From: an uncultured bacterium
GTDB taxonomy: Bacteria > Bacillota > Negativicutes > Acidaminococcales > Acidaminococcaceae
Direction: 5' to 3'
DNA: 64,000 bases
NCBI GenBank assembly: GCA_905215645.1
Contig: CAJMQS010000002.1
Location: forward strand, 1 to 64,000
The notes beneath the pieces were generated by a model. That model was given only the letters and a program-made list of their open reading frames with translations, did no database searches and was not told where the DNA came from. Both the position numbers and the translations under genes were made by a program. Below, piece by piece: positions 25,027 through 32,158 of this stretch (position 1 is its first letter; each line of letters starts with the position of its first letter).

Positions 25027-26325
25027 TTAGAATGTCACCACAATCTGGGACCACAGGGTCCGGCTGTGGTCGCCGTCTTTGATTTTCAGGTCATCATTGG
25101 CGTCCCGGGTCTTCAAATCGTAATATTCCACCTTGGCCACCATGTTCTTGGCCAAGGTCAAGTTGCCGCCCACCATCCAGCCTTTAAAGCCGGCAGGGCC
25201 GAAAGCCGCGTAATCCCCGCACATGGTATGGGCCACATAGGTGGCGCCGCCCTGGTCATAATACTGGGCGTAGAGGCCCCAGCTCCCCGGCTTAGCAGCC
25301 GTGGCGCCCTTGTATCCCAATTTGGCCACCCAGCCGTCATGGTCCGGTTCCACGCCATTCACCCATTCATCGGCATCCCCGTGGAGGTACATGATGCCCC
25401 CATTCCAGTCCCCGGCCTTGTAGTTGGCGGCAGCAGTCCAGATGTTGTTGGATCCGGTCACCCAGTCGGTTTTCAGGTCCTTGATATGGTAATAACTGGC
25501 TTCCAGGTTCAGGTTGCCGAGGTCGCCGCCCAGTACAGCCTGGGTGAATTCCCCGGCTTTGGAGGCTTTGGCCTGGGCCTTTTTCTTTTCATCGGTTTCA
25601 TTGAGGCCGGTCCAGCCGTAGGTGCTCTTGTTGGCCATCTTGCCCCAGGTTGCGCCCAGGTAGGTACTGCCGAATTTGGTTTTGGCGTTGATTCCATCCA
25701 CCCGGGTATCGTAGATATTGCCGTCCCCATAGAAGGCGCCATAGCGGCCGGCGGTCACATTGACAGCCCCGATGTTCCCGGTGAGGAAGGCCCGCTGGAA
25801 GTCCGTATCACTGTCCCCGGAATCGTTCTTCCCCTTATTGTTCCACTGCTGTTCGTTCTGGAGCATAGCCGTATAATGCCAGTTGTCGTTCACTTCTCCG
25901 GTGAAGAAGAGACGGGACCGGGTCTTGGTGACGCTGCTCCTGCCCCGGTCACCGGTGGTGTGGACATAGTGGGTACGGATGTTCCCGGTGACTTTGACAT
26001 TGTCTGCGTTTTTCTCCAGTCTGGCAATCCGGACACCCAGATTGTCCAGCTCGTCGGCAAATTCGCTGACCAGTCTGTCATCGGCACTGATGGCCCCTTT
26101 GGCCAGGGCTTTGGCCACGATCTGGGCCATTTCGTACCGGGTCATAGTCCGGTCACCCTTGAAAGTGCCATCAGGATACCCATCCACTACGCCGGCGGCA
26201 GCCAGTTTGGCAACAGCGCCGTAGGCCCAGTGGCCGGTGGGCAGATCGGAGAAGGGATTGGCGGCGAAAGCGGTGGTGCTGATGCCCAGTGCCATCGCCA
26301 TGGCGAAGACTAGAGATTTTTTCAT
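25027..26325 (-). CDS. OmpM-like SLH-domain porin, paralogue 3
   Basis: 432 residues with the same plan: signal peptide to ATAFA-like (TTAFA), SLH domain, linker, barrel ending TLWSQIVVTF. The frame is open 18 codons upstream, but MKKSLVFAMAMALG at 26325 matches the paralogues and follows AGGAGGAAT. The barrel is closest to paralogue 4 (both contain QNEQQWNNKG and DTRVD), suggesting a recent duplication. It has a Lys/Ala-rich loop (EKKKAQAKASKAGE). GCC-type alanine codons dominate, unlike paralogue 4. Confidence 0.93.
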   Translation of the reverse strand: MKKSLVFAMAMALGISTTAFAANPFSDLPTGHWAYGAVAKLAAAGVVDGYPDGTFKGDRTMTRYEMAQIVAKALAKGAISADDRLVSEFADELDNLGVRIARLEKNADNVKVTGNIRTHYVHTTGDRGRSSVTKTRSRLFFTGEVNDNWHYTAMLQNEQQWNNKGKNDSGDSDTDFQRAFLTGNIGAVNVTAGRYGAFYGDGNIYDTRVDGINAKTKFGSTYLGATWGKMANKSTYGWTGLNETDEKKKAQAKASKAGEFTQAVLGGDLGNLNLEASYYHIKDLKTDWVTGSNNIWTAAANYKAGDWNGGIMYLHGDADEWVNGVEPDHDGWVAKLGYKGATAAKPGSWGLYAQYYDQGGATYVAHTMCGDYAAFGPAGFKGWMVGGNLTLAKNMVAKVEYYDLKTRDANDDLKIKDGDHSRTLWSQIVVTF

Positions 26326-26384
26326 GGGAGATTCCTCCTGGAGTTTATTTTTATCCAGGCAGTTTACGGACTCTTCCACCCTGT

Positions 26385-26404
26385 CGAGTTTCCTTGTTGC
26401 CTCT
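26385..26404 (-). promoter_or_regulatory. Porin leader motif, copy for paralogue 3
   Basis: Minus strand AGAGGCAACAAGGAAACTCG, 60 bp before the ATG. GAG/CTC arms and the 12-nt loop are kept. Confidence 0.6.
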
Positions 26405-26486
26405 TTTGCTGGTGAAAGCTTTCCGCAGCTGACCGGGATAAAGCGAGTACGATAGGTGTTCCAGTTCCTAGTGTGTATATGTCATA

Positions 26487-26515
26487 TTTTTATCACATTT
26501 CTGTATAAATAGCAA
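26487..26515 (-). promoter_or_regulatory. Promoter of porin paralogue 3
   Basis: TTGCTA, 17-bp spacer, TAAAAA on the minus strand with TG before the -10, at the same distance from the ATG as in paralogue 2 (leader about 155 nt). Confidence 0.45.
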
Positions 26516-26575
26516 TATGTATAGTCATTCTTTTAGTCATAATTTATTTCTTGTATACTTTGTAACAAAATATAC

Positions 26576-26608
26576 AAAAAAGACGGCTCCCGAAGGAACC
26601 GTCTTTTG
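26576..26608 (-). terminator. Terminator of porin paralogue 4
   Basis: AAAAGACGG...CCGTCTTTT stem with an inner TCC/GGA and T runs on both sides, 14 bp after the stop at 26622. Confidence 0.8.
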
Positions 26609-26621
26609 GGTGATTCTGTAA

Positions 26622-27872
26622 TTAGAAGGTAACAACCATCTGAGACCACAGGGTCTTGTTGTGATCGCTGGTGGAACCTTTGTCTTTCAGGTCATAGTAT
26701 TCAACCTGAGCCACCATGTTCTTAGCCACAGTCAGGTTGCCGCCGACCATCCAGCCTTTGAAGCCGTCCGGACCGAAGGCATCATAGTTGCCGTTCATGG
26801 TGTGGGCGATGTAGGTAGCGCCGCCCTGATCGTAGTATTTACCGAACAGGCCCCAAGAACCAGCTTTGGAAGCTTTGGCACCCTTGTAGGCCAGTTTAGC
26901 AACCCAGCCATCATTGTCGGGTTCTACACCGTTCACCTTATCATCGGCATCGCCGTGCAGGTACATAGCGCCAACAGTCCAGTCGCCTGCCTTGTAGGTG
27001 GCAGCAGCGGTCCAGATGTTGTCTTTGCCAGTCATCCAAGCAGTATCGATGTCTTTCACATGGAAGTAGTTGGCTTCCAGGTTCAGGTTGCCGATGTCGC
27101 CGCCCAGTACTGCCTGAGTGAATTCGCCAGCTTTGGATTCTTTCTTGTCATCAGCAGTCCAGCCATAAGCATCAACATTGGCCATCTTGCCCCAGGTTGC
27201 GCCCAGGTAGGTAGCACCAAATTTGGTGTTAGCGTTCACAGCATCCACACGGGTATCGTAAACGTTGCCTTCAGCATAGGTGCCGTTGTACCGGCCAGCA
27301 GTCATGTTCACAACGCCGATGTTACCGGTCAGGTAAGCGCGCTGGAAGTCGGTGTCGTTGTCACCGGAATCGTTGGTGCCTTTGTTGTTCCACTGTTGTT
27401 CGTTCTGCAGCATTCCAACATAATGCCAGTTGTCATTAACTTCGCCGGTGAAGAACAGACGGGACCGGGTCTTGGTCACGCTCTTCTTGCCATAGTCGCC
27501 AGTGGTATGAGCATAGTGGGTCCGGATGTTCCCGGTGATCTTCACAGCGTCAGCGTTCTTTTCCAGTTTGGCAACGCGGACACCCAGGTTGTCCAGTTCA
27601 TCAGCGAATTCGCTGACCAGTTTGTCATCAGCACCGATAGCGCCTTTGGCCAGAGCCTTGGCAACGATCTGAGCCATTTCATAACGGGTCATGGTCTTGT
27701 CGCCTTTGAAAGTGCCATCAGGATAGCCGTCAACTACACCGGCAGCAGCCAGTTTGGCAACAGCGCCGTAAGCCCAGTGGCCAGCAGGCAGATCGGAGAA
27801 GGGGTTGGCAGCAAAAGCGGTAGCGCTGACACCCAGAGCCATAGCCATAGCAAAAACTAAAGACTTTTTCAT
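26622..27872 (-). CDS. OmpM-like SLH-domain porin, paralogue 4
   Basis: 416 residues: signal peptide to ATAFA (21), SLH domain (DLPAGHWAYGAVAKLA), linker, barrel ending TLWSQMVVTF. Its alanine, glycine and threonine codons shift toward GCT/GCA, GGT and similar, visible across the whole gene and unlike paralogues 1-3; this usually marks very high expression. The barrel resembles paralogue 3. With paralogue 5 it is the best candidate for the major outer-membrane protein. Confidence 0.94.
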   Translation of the reverse strand: MKKSLVFAMAMALGVSATAFAANPFSDLPAGHWAYGAVAKLAAAGVVDGYPDGTFKGDKTMTRYEMAQIVAKALAKGAIGADDKLVSEFADELDNLGVRVAKLEKNADAVKITGNIRTHYAHTTGDYGKKSVTKTRSRLFFTGEVNDNWHYVGMLQNEQQWNNKGTNDSGDNDTDFQRAYLTGNIGVVNMTAGRYNGTYAEGNVYDTRVDAVNANTKFGATYLGATWGKMANVDAYGWTADDKKESKAGEFTQAVLGGDIGNLNLEANYFHVKDIDTAWMTGKDNIWTAAATYKAGDWTVGAMYLHGDADDKVNGVEPDNDGWVAKLAYKGAKASKAGSWGLFGKYYDQGGATYIAHTMNGNYDAFGPDGFKGWMVGGNLTVAKNMVAQVEYYDLKDKGSTSDHNKTLWSQMVVTF

Positions 27873-27934
27873 TGGATATTCCTCCTTAGGAAAGTCGGAG
27901 TGGATTCCCTAAGAACATCCTGCTGCTTTCTGCC

Positions 27935-27955
27935 GCGAGTATCCTTGTTTCCTCT
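27935..27955 (-). promoter_or_regulatory. Porin leader motif, copy for paralogue 4
   Basis: Minus strand AGAGGAAACAAGGATACTCG plus C, 63 bp before the ATG. It is identical to the paralogue 5 copy, although the flanking leader sequence is not. Confidence 0.65.
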
Positions 27956-27998
27956 GGTTCTTTCAGCGTTCCGTCCCTATGGAATTCACAATGCTATT

Positions 27999-28016
27999 GT
28001 GACAACTCTTTGTCAC
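27999..28016. promoter_or_regulatory. Operator-like dyad at the paralogue 4 start site
   Basis: GTGACAA-CTCT-TTGTCAC, 7-bp perfect arms, placed at about +1 to +18 of the predicted transcript. A second overlapping inverted pair, CACAAT-N3-ATTGTG, lies at 27987-28001. Stacked dyads suggest repressor binding. Confidence 0.45.
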
Positions 28017-28022
28017 GTGCTT

Positions 28023-28052
28023 ATTTTACCACAAGATGACAGAAAAGCGCAA
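28023..28052 (-). promoter_or_regulatory. Promoter of porin paralogue 4
   Basis: Extended -10 TGGTAAAAT on the minus strand with a weak TTGCGC 18 bp upstream. It predicts a leader of about 144 nt. The remainder of the 323-bp gap (27873-28195) is A+T-rich and contains no gene. Confidence 0.45.
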
Positions 28053-28146
28053 ATATGTGAATTTTCTTTGACTCGCATTTACAGTTAGAGGTAATTTATT
28101 TTTAGAAGCTCTATATTTTTATCATGATATTTTTATTTTATAGCAC

Positions 28147-28180
28147 AAAAAAAGGACGATTCTGCAGAATCGTCCTTTTT
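28147..28180 (-). terminator. Terminator of porin paralogue 5
   Basis: Perfect stem AAGGACGATTC-TGCA-GAATCGTCCTT flanked by A and T runs, 16 bp after the stop at 28196. Confidence 0.88.
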
Positions 28181-28195
28181 GTATTGGGTTTGGTA

Positions 28196-29494
28196 TTAGA
28201 AGGTCACGACCATCTGAGACCACAGGGTCCGAGCATGGGCATCGGATTCTTTGCCCTTCAGGTCGTAGTATTCTACCTGAGCCACCATGTTCTTGGCCAG
28301 GGTCAGGTTGCCGCCTACGTTGTAGCCCTTGAAGCCTTCGCCATTGAAGGAATCCCACAGGCCATTCATGGTGTGGTAAACGATGGTGGGAGCTCCCTGG
28401 TCATAGTACTTGGCGAACAGGCCCCAGCTGCCAGGTTTGGAAGCGGTAGCGCCCTTGTATCCCAGGGATACTACGTAACCGTCATCGTCGCCGTTCTTGT
28501 AGTCACTGTTCTTCAGGGTATCATCGTCGCCCTTCAGGTACATAGCACCGATCTTGAAGTCCCCGGCTTTGTAGTTAGCCCCAACGGTCCAGATCTTGGC
28601 ATCCCCGGTCAGGCCGTTGTCGATGTACGGGTTCACATCGTCGGCCTTGGTATAGGTAGCAGCCAAATCCAGGTTGCCGATGTTGCCGCCCAGTTCTGCG
28701 TTCCAGAACTTGTCAGCTACGGAATCATCTTTGGTCCAGGTACGGCCTGCGATGGTCCCCAGATCACCGCTGGTCCAGCCATAGGTGTCCTTGCTGGCCA
28801 TCTTGCCGTAAGCAGCGCTCAGATAAGCCTGGCCGAACGGAACTTTGAACTGTACTGCATCTACCCGGTCATCATAGACGTTGCCTTCTGCAATGGTCTT
28901 GTTGAACCGGCCGGCCTGGATGTTCCAGACGCCGATATTGCCGTCCAGGTACGCTCTCTGGAAGGAGGTATCGGAGTCGCCGGATTCGTTTTCACCCTGG
29001 AAGTACTGGTTGTTTTCCAGCATGGAAACGTAATGCCAGTTGTCATTGACTTCCCCAGTCAGGAACAGACGGGTACGCAGACGGGACTGGGATTTGTCAG
29101 CGACATCTTTCAGTTTGCCGCCGTTGCTGTCCCGATAGCTCAGACGGACATTCCCGGTGATCTTCACGTTGTCCGCGTTCTTTTCCAGTTTGGTAACCCG
29201 GACGCCCAGGTTGTCCAGTTCATCGGCGAATTCGCTGACCAGTTTGTCATCCGCACCGATGGCGCCTTTGGCCAGAGCCTTGGCAACGATCTGAGCCATT
29301 TCATAACGGGTCATGGTCTTGTCGCCTTTGAAGGTGCCGTCAGGATAGCCGTCAACTACGCCGGCAGCAGCCAGTTTGGCAACAGCGCCGTAAGCCCAGT
29401 GGCCAGCAGGCAGGTCAGAGAACGGGTTGGCAGCAAAAGCAGTAGCGCTGACACCCAGAGCCATAGCCATGGCAAATACTAAAGATTTTTTCAT
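28196..29494 (-). CDS. OmpM-like SLH-domain porin, paralogue 5
   Basis: 432 residues, same plan as the others (signal peptide to ATAFA, SLH domain, coiled coil LVSEFADELDNLGVRVTKLEKN, barrel ending TLWSQMVVTF). It shares the GCT/GCA-rich codon style of paralogue 4. The barrel is nearer paralogue 1 in places (ENNQYFQGENESGDSDTSFQRA), so N-terminal modules and barrels have different histories. The ATG at 29494 is preferred to a start three codons upstream by alignment with the paralogues. First transcribed of the array. Confidence 0.94.
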   Translation of the reverse strand: MKKSLVFAMAMALGVSATAFAANPFSDLPAGHWAYGAVAKLAAAGVVDGYPDGTFKGDKTMTRYEMAQIVAKALAKGAIGADDKLVSEFADELDNLGVRVTKLEKNADNVKITGNVRLSYRDSNGGKLKDVADKSQSRLRTRLFLTGEVNDNWHYVSMLENNQYFQGENESGDSDTSFQRAYLDGNIGVWNIQAGRFNKTIAEGNVYDDRVDAVQFKVPFGQAYLSAAYGKMASKDTYGWTSGDLGTIAGRTWTKDDSVADKFWNAELGGNIGNLDLAATYTKADDVNPYIDNGLTGDAKIWTVGANYKAGDFKIGAMYLKGDDDTLKNSDYKNGDDDGYVVSLGYKGATASKPGSWGLFAKYYDQGAPTIVYHTMNGLWDSFNGEGFKGYNVGGNLTLAKNMVAQVEYYDLKGKESDAHARTLWSQMVVTF

Positions 29495-29565
29495 AGGAAA
29501 CACTCCCTTGAATTGGATTTGTCCTGCTGCCAGGTTCCTTTCCGGACTCTTCCAGTCTTTTCCGT

Positions 29566-29586
29566 GCGAGTATCCTTGTTTCCTCT
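29566..29586 (-). promoter_or_regulatory. Porin leader motif, copy for paralogue 5
   Basis: Minus strand AGAGGAAACAAGGATACTCG plus C, 72 bp before the ATG, identical to the copy of paralogue 4. Confidence 0.65.
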
Positions 29587-29655
29587 ACGTACACATCCTG
29601 GATGCTTCCATCCATTCTTCCTTTGGCAGGACGGCGTGAATTCCTTCACACTGCC

Positions 29656-29684
29656 AGTGTAGCATAGCACAAAAAAAGAAACAA
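29656..29684 (-). promoter_or_regulatory. Promoter of porin paralogue 5
   Basis: TTGTTT, 17-bp spacer, TACACT with TG before it; leader about 155 nt. The dyad ACACTG-C-CAGTGT at 29648-29660 covers the -10 and start site and could be an operator. Confidence 0.55.
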
Positions 29685-29737
29685 GGTACAGAGGATAAAG
29701 TTTCCATTTCTATCCGATTGTGCCTTATTTCTTCACA

Positions 29738-29771
29738 TGACTTATAAGTCTATTTCGTGACTAATAAGTCA
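29738..29771. promoter_or_regulatory. Paired palindromes upstream of porin paralogue 5
   Basis: GACTTATAAGTC (29739-29750, perfect) and TGACTAATAAGTCA (29758-29771, one mismatched pair) have centres 20 bp apart, two helical turns. They lie about 55-90 bp upstream of the -35, a usual place for activator sites. The half-site TGACT recurs in the tolC operator-like dyad. Confidence 0.4.
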
Positions 29772-30188
29772 TTATTTCACACTTTTATCACGCAAGTATC
29801 TTTGCACCAGCACTACCGCCGCCAGTCCATCTACTGCGGACGGAACATCCAAGAGAGAGACAGGCAGCAGCCGTTTCCAGCCCCGGGGAGGATAGAGTTG
29901 CCAGTAGAGCTTCTTGGCTTCCTGGGTACTGCCGTATTCATCCACCTGGTAAAGGGGCAGCCGGGGAAAAGCTTCCTCCAGCTGCCCTTTCATAGCTTGT
30001 GAAGTCGTGCCATCCCCCAGGATGCATCCGGCGGGGACATCGCTCCCCAGAAAATCCCGGAGGTGTTCCAAAAAGCGGATGGTGGGCAGGACGGCCTGGC
30101 GGACCAGGGTCCCATCCCCCGCCACCAGGGCCGCGCCGGTCTTGTCCCGGCCTGGATCCACCCCCAGGTAGAGAGATTCACTGGACAT
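29772..30188 (-). CDS. RNase H-fold protein of the YqgF/RuvX type
   Basis: 138 residues. The first strand YLGVDPGRDKTGAALV carries the DPG motif of YqgF/RuvC-like nucleases; a second acidic residue is in QVDEYGST and a third in VPSAVDGLAAV. These suggest a metal-dependent nuclease fold, but this is not the canonical ruvX gene product. It starts inside the last 11 bp of the DUF3084 gene, so the two are co-transcribed. Confidence 0.75.
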   Translation of the reverse strand: MSSESLYLGVDPGRDKTGAALVAGDGTLVRQAVLPTIRFLEHLRDFLGSDVPAGCILGDGTTSQAMKGQLEEAFPRLPLYQVDEYGSTQEAKKLYWQLYPPRGWKRLLPVSLLDVPSAVDGLAAVVLVQRYLRDKSVK

Positions 30189-31401
30189 AGGCTGTCCCTC
30201 CCACCTGGCGGATTTCCAGATCCAGCAGCACCGGCCCTGCTACCGTGATATCCCGGCGGGCTTTGGCGGTAATGGTCACCCGGCCTCCCAGGCTGCGGAT
30301 CTTTTCACTGGCAGCCGTCAATTCCGTGCTGGTGATGGCTCCCACATCTCCGGTAATTGGATTGGGGATCACGCCGTCGGCCTGGGCTGCCTGGTTCACG
30401 GCTTTCAGGAAGGCCATAAGAGCCAGATCGGATTCATTGGAATTGGGATCTACGGCAATGGCCTGGGTCAGGATCAGGGTCCCCTTGGGGTAGACCACCT
30501 TGTCCCCTACCATTTCAAGACGGGAGACCACCACTTCCCCAGAAAGGATATTGCCGGCTGCACAGACCCGGACGTACATATCTCCTTTGGATTTGCCCAG
30601 ACTGTCCGTGGCATTTTCCACGGCTTCCCGGCTGAGCCAAATCACCGGGGTGGAGGGATCCACGCCAATGCGGCTGGCCACCTGGATGTTGGCCTGATTC
30701 AGGAAATCCTGGACCTGTTTCTGGGTGGCTTCTTCGCTCTGGCCCCCCTTCAGGACGCCGGAATAGAGGATTTCTCCGCTGCGGAACACCACATTCCCTT
30801 CCCGGATGGCCACGATGCCCTCCCGGAGTTTCTTGGCGGTGTCTTCCAGGGATTTTACATCCTGTTGGAGCTGGTCACGGGCCGCTTCCGCCTGGCGGAT
30901 CTGGGCCTGGGCTTCCTGGAGCCGGGCACTGGCTTCGTTGTACCGGGCCTGGAGTTGTCCCAGGTCAGCCTGGGCCTGCTGCATCTGTGCCTGAGCTTCC
31001 TTCATCTGGGCTTCGGCCTGGGCCTGCTGGAGCTTTGCCTGTTCTGCCGCCTGGGTGGCTTCACTGATCTTCCCGTCCAGTTCTTCGATCTTGGCACTCT
31101 GGGCGGACAGTTCTTCGTTGGCCTTGTCCCGGGTGGCTGTGAGGGAGGCGATTTCCGCCCGCATCTGCTTCATGCCGAACAGGGCCGTGCGGACCTCCTT
31201 GGAGGCAATGGTCAGGACGGTGATGGTCAGGGCAGCAACCAGCATGCCGCTGACAATGGTCATGACCACGGAGGTGTCGTGAGGGCGCAGGCCAAAAAGC
31301 CGGAGCCGTTTTTTGCCGATTTTGCTTCCCAGTTTGTCTCCCAGATAGGCGATCAGCCCGCCCATCAGGGCCAAAACCAGGATCAGGGTAATGCCGGTCA
31401 T
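30178..31401 (-). CDS. DUF3084 membrane protein with coiled coil
   Basis: 407 residues: two N-terminal membrane segments (about 3-20 and 45-68), with the loop LGSKIGKKRLRLFGLRPHDTS between them typical of DUF3084. A long Gln/Ala/Glu coiled coil covers about residues 75-195 (EAQMKEAQAQMQQAQADL). A folded C-terminal domain is probably on the trans side. Function unknown; found in Firmicutes and cyanobacteria. Co-transcribed with the YqgF-like gene from an extended -10 promoter at 31440. Confidence 0.85.
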   Translation of the reverse strand: MTGITLILVLALMGGLIAYLGDKLGSKIGKKRLRLFGLRPHDTSVVMTIVSGMLVAALTITVLTIASKEVRTALFGMKQMRAEIASLTATRDKANEELSAQSAKIEELDGKISEATQAAEQAKLQQAQAEAQMKEAQAQMQQAQADLGQLQARYNEASARLQEAQAQIRQAEAARDQLQQDVKSLEDTAKKLREGIVAIREGNVVFRSGEILYSGVLKGGQSEEATQKQVQDFLNQANIQVASRIGVDPSTPVIWLSREAVENATDSLGKSKGDMYVRVCAAGNILSGEVVVSRLEMVGDKVVYPKGTLILTQAIAVDPNSNESDLALMAFLKAVNQAAQADGVIPNPITGDVGAITSTELTAASEKIRSLGGRVTITAKARRDITVAGPVLLDLEIRQVGGTAYVQ

Positions 31402-31439
31402 GGGATGCGCTCTCCTTTCGTGTGTATATTATCCTGTAC

Positions 31440-31448
31440 ATTATAGCA
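31440..31448 (-). promoter_or_regulatory. Extended -10 promoter of the DUF3084 gene
   Basis: Minus strand TGCTATAAT, 39 bp before the ATG, overlapping the base of a 17-bp stem-loop that occupies the -35 position. Confidence 0.5.
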
Positions 31449-31485
31449 TAAAACTGGGGCTCGTGGAGGAGCCCCAGTTTTATGC
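31446..31485. terminator. Perfect 17-bp stem-loop before the DUF3084 gene
   Basis: GCATAAAACTGGGGCTC and its exact complement enclose a 6-nt loop, with GTTTTA on the minus side. It could stop leftward transcription from the nuclease operon, and rightward read-through. Confidence 0.6.
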
Positions 31486-31497
31486 AGTCAGCAGCCG

Positions 31498-31690
31498 TTG
31501 GAAACCAGATGCTGCCGCATCTGCTTTTGAACGTACAAAGACGTAAGACCGGCCCTTGCGGGCCTTTCGGTGAAACAGACGTCAGACCGGCCCCTTGGGC
31601 CTTTCAGATGTCAGAAGTCAGCTTGTCTGTAATCTGATATCTCAAAGTCTTCAGGGCCGTGTCTGACTTCTCAACAGGCCCGTCCCGGCC
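31498..31690. repeat. Family B intergenic palindromic element, copy 2
   Basis: It begins with ATGCTGCCGCATCTGCTTTTGAACG, shared (with changes) by the copy at 56325, then GACGTAAGACCGGCCC and a second partial repeat of the same start, then CAGATGTCAGAAGTCAG and the closing GGGCCGTGTCTGACTTC. It lies left of the toxin module and in the same orientation as the copy to its right. Confidence 0.7.
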
Positions 31691-31726
31691 TTCGGTTTCT
31701 CTGCTTCCCCACCACTTCTATCGTGT

Positions 31727-31755
31727 TTGAAGAAAAGCCAGTACTATGCTAAACT
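31727..31755 (+). promoter_or_regulatory. Promoter of the toxin-like peptide gene
   Basis: TTGAAG, 17-bp spacer, TAAACT on the plus strand. The start near 31762 gives a leader of about 42 nt before the ATG. Confidence 0.65.
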
Positions 31756-31803
31756 GTCCCTACGGCCGATGGTCGGTCCCTGCCGGAGCGGGGAGGTGAT
31801 TCC

Positions 31804-31887
31804 ATGAGCGACTATGAAACAGCCATGCTTGTACTGGCTTTTCTACAGCTCCTTGTGGGCATTCTCACCTTGTTGTCCCATAAGTAA
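31804..31887 (+). CDS. Putative holin-like type I toxin peptide
   Basis: 27-residue peptide beginning MSDYETAMLV, followed by one hydrophobic helix (AFLQLLVGILTLL) and a short basic tail (SHK). The layout, acidic/Tyr start (S-x-YE), single membrane helix and basic end, matches the small Firmicutes proteins annotated as putative holin-like toxins. GGAGGTGA lies 5 nt before the ATG and a promoter lies upstream. It would act on the inner membrane. The opposing promoter at 31977-32005 indicates an antisense RNA. Assignment is by pattern. Confidence 0.72.
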   Translation: MSDYETAMLVLAFLQLLVGILTLLSHK

Positions 31888-31889
31888 CA

Positions 31890-31970
31890 ACAGCCGATAA
31901 CGCAAGCGGGAACGTCACAAGTTTTTAACTTTCGGCGGGTCCGACGCTGCGAAACATCGGCCGCTTTTGT
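31890..31970 (-). ncRNA. Candidate antisense RNA antitoxin
   Basis: Transcription from the consensus promoter at 31977-32005 would start near 31970 and run leftward into the 3' end of the toxin transcript. The region contains GCCGAT (31894) and ATCGGC (31956), which can close a long stem in either strand, plus a small hairpin AAGTTTTTAACTT. The 3' end is not defined by a clear terminator, so the extent is approximate. Confidence 0.5.
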
Positions 31971-31976
31971 ATCTGT

Positions 31977-32005
31977 ATTATACATTGGTGGTGCAGAGAT
32001 GTCAA
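31977..32005 (-). promoter_or_regulatory. Consensus antisense promoter facing the toxin gene
   Basis: Perfect TTGACA, 17-bp spacer, perfect TATAAT on the minus strand. No protein gene begins downstream on that strand until the DUF3084 gene, 570 bp away behind a stem-loop. It is the strongest promoter match I found in the window. Confidence 0.8.
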
Positions 32006-32156
32006 AAGACGTCAGACCGGCCCTTGCGGGCCTTTCAGATATCAGAAGTCAGATTGTCGGCGATAAGCAGATCGGACCTGCTGCTATACCGAACAAAGCT
32101 GACGTCTGATGTCTCAAGGCCCTTTAGGGCCGTATCTGACTTCTCAACAGGGCCGT
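32005..32156. repeat. Family B intergenic palindromic element, copy 3
   Basis: AAAGACGTCAGACCGGCCCTTGCGGGCC at the left (first 20 bases shown differ little from copy 1), inner CAGATATCAGAAGTCAG, centre CGATAAGCAGATCGGACCTG, and closing GGCCCTTTAGGGCCG with TCTGACTTCT. Its left edge meets the -35 of the antisense promoter, and its right edge abuts the stop of the nuclease gene. Confidence 0.75.
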
Positions 32157-32158
32157 TC

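Noticed and set aside
24346..26313. A 655-codon plus-strand open frame across the porin array
   Set aside because: Every porin gene has a similar long antisense frame, and they resemble each other only because the porins do. No ribosome binding site or promoter supports them.
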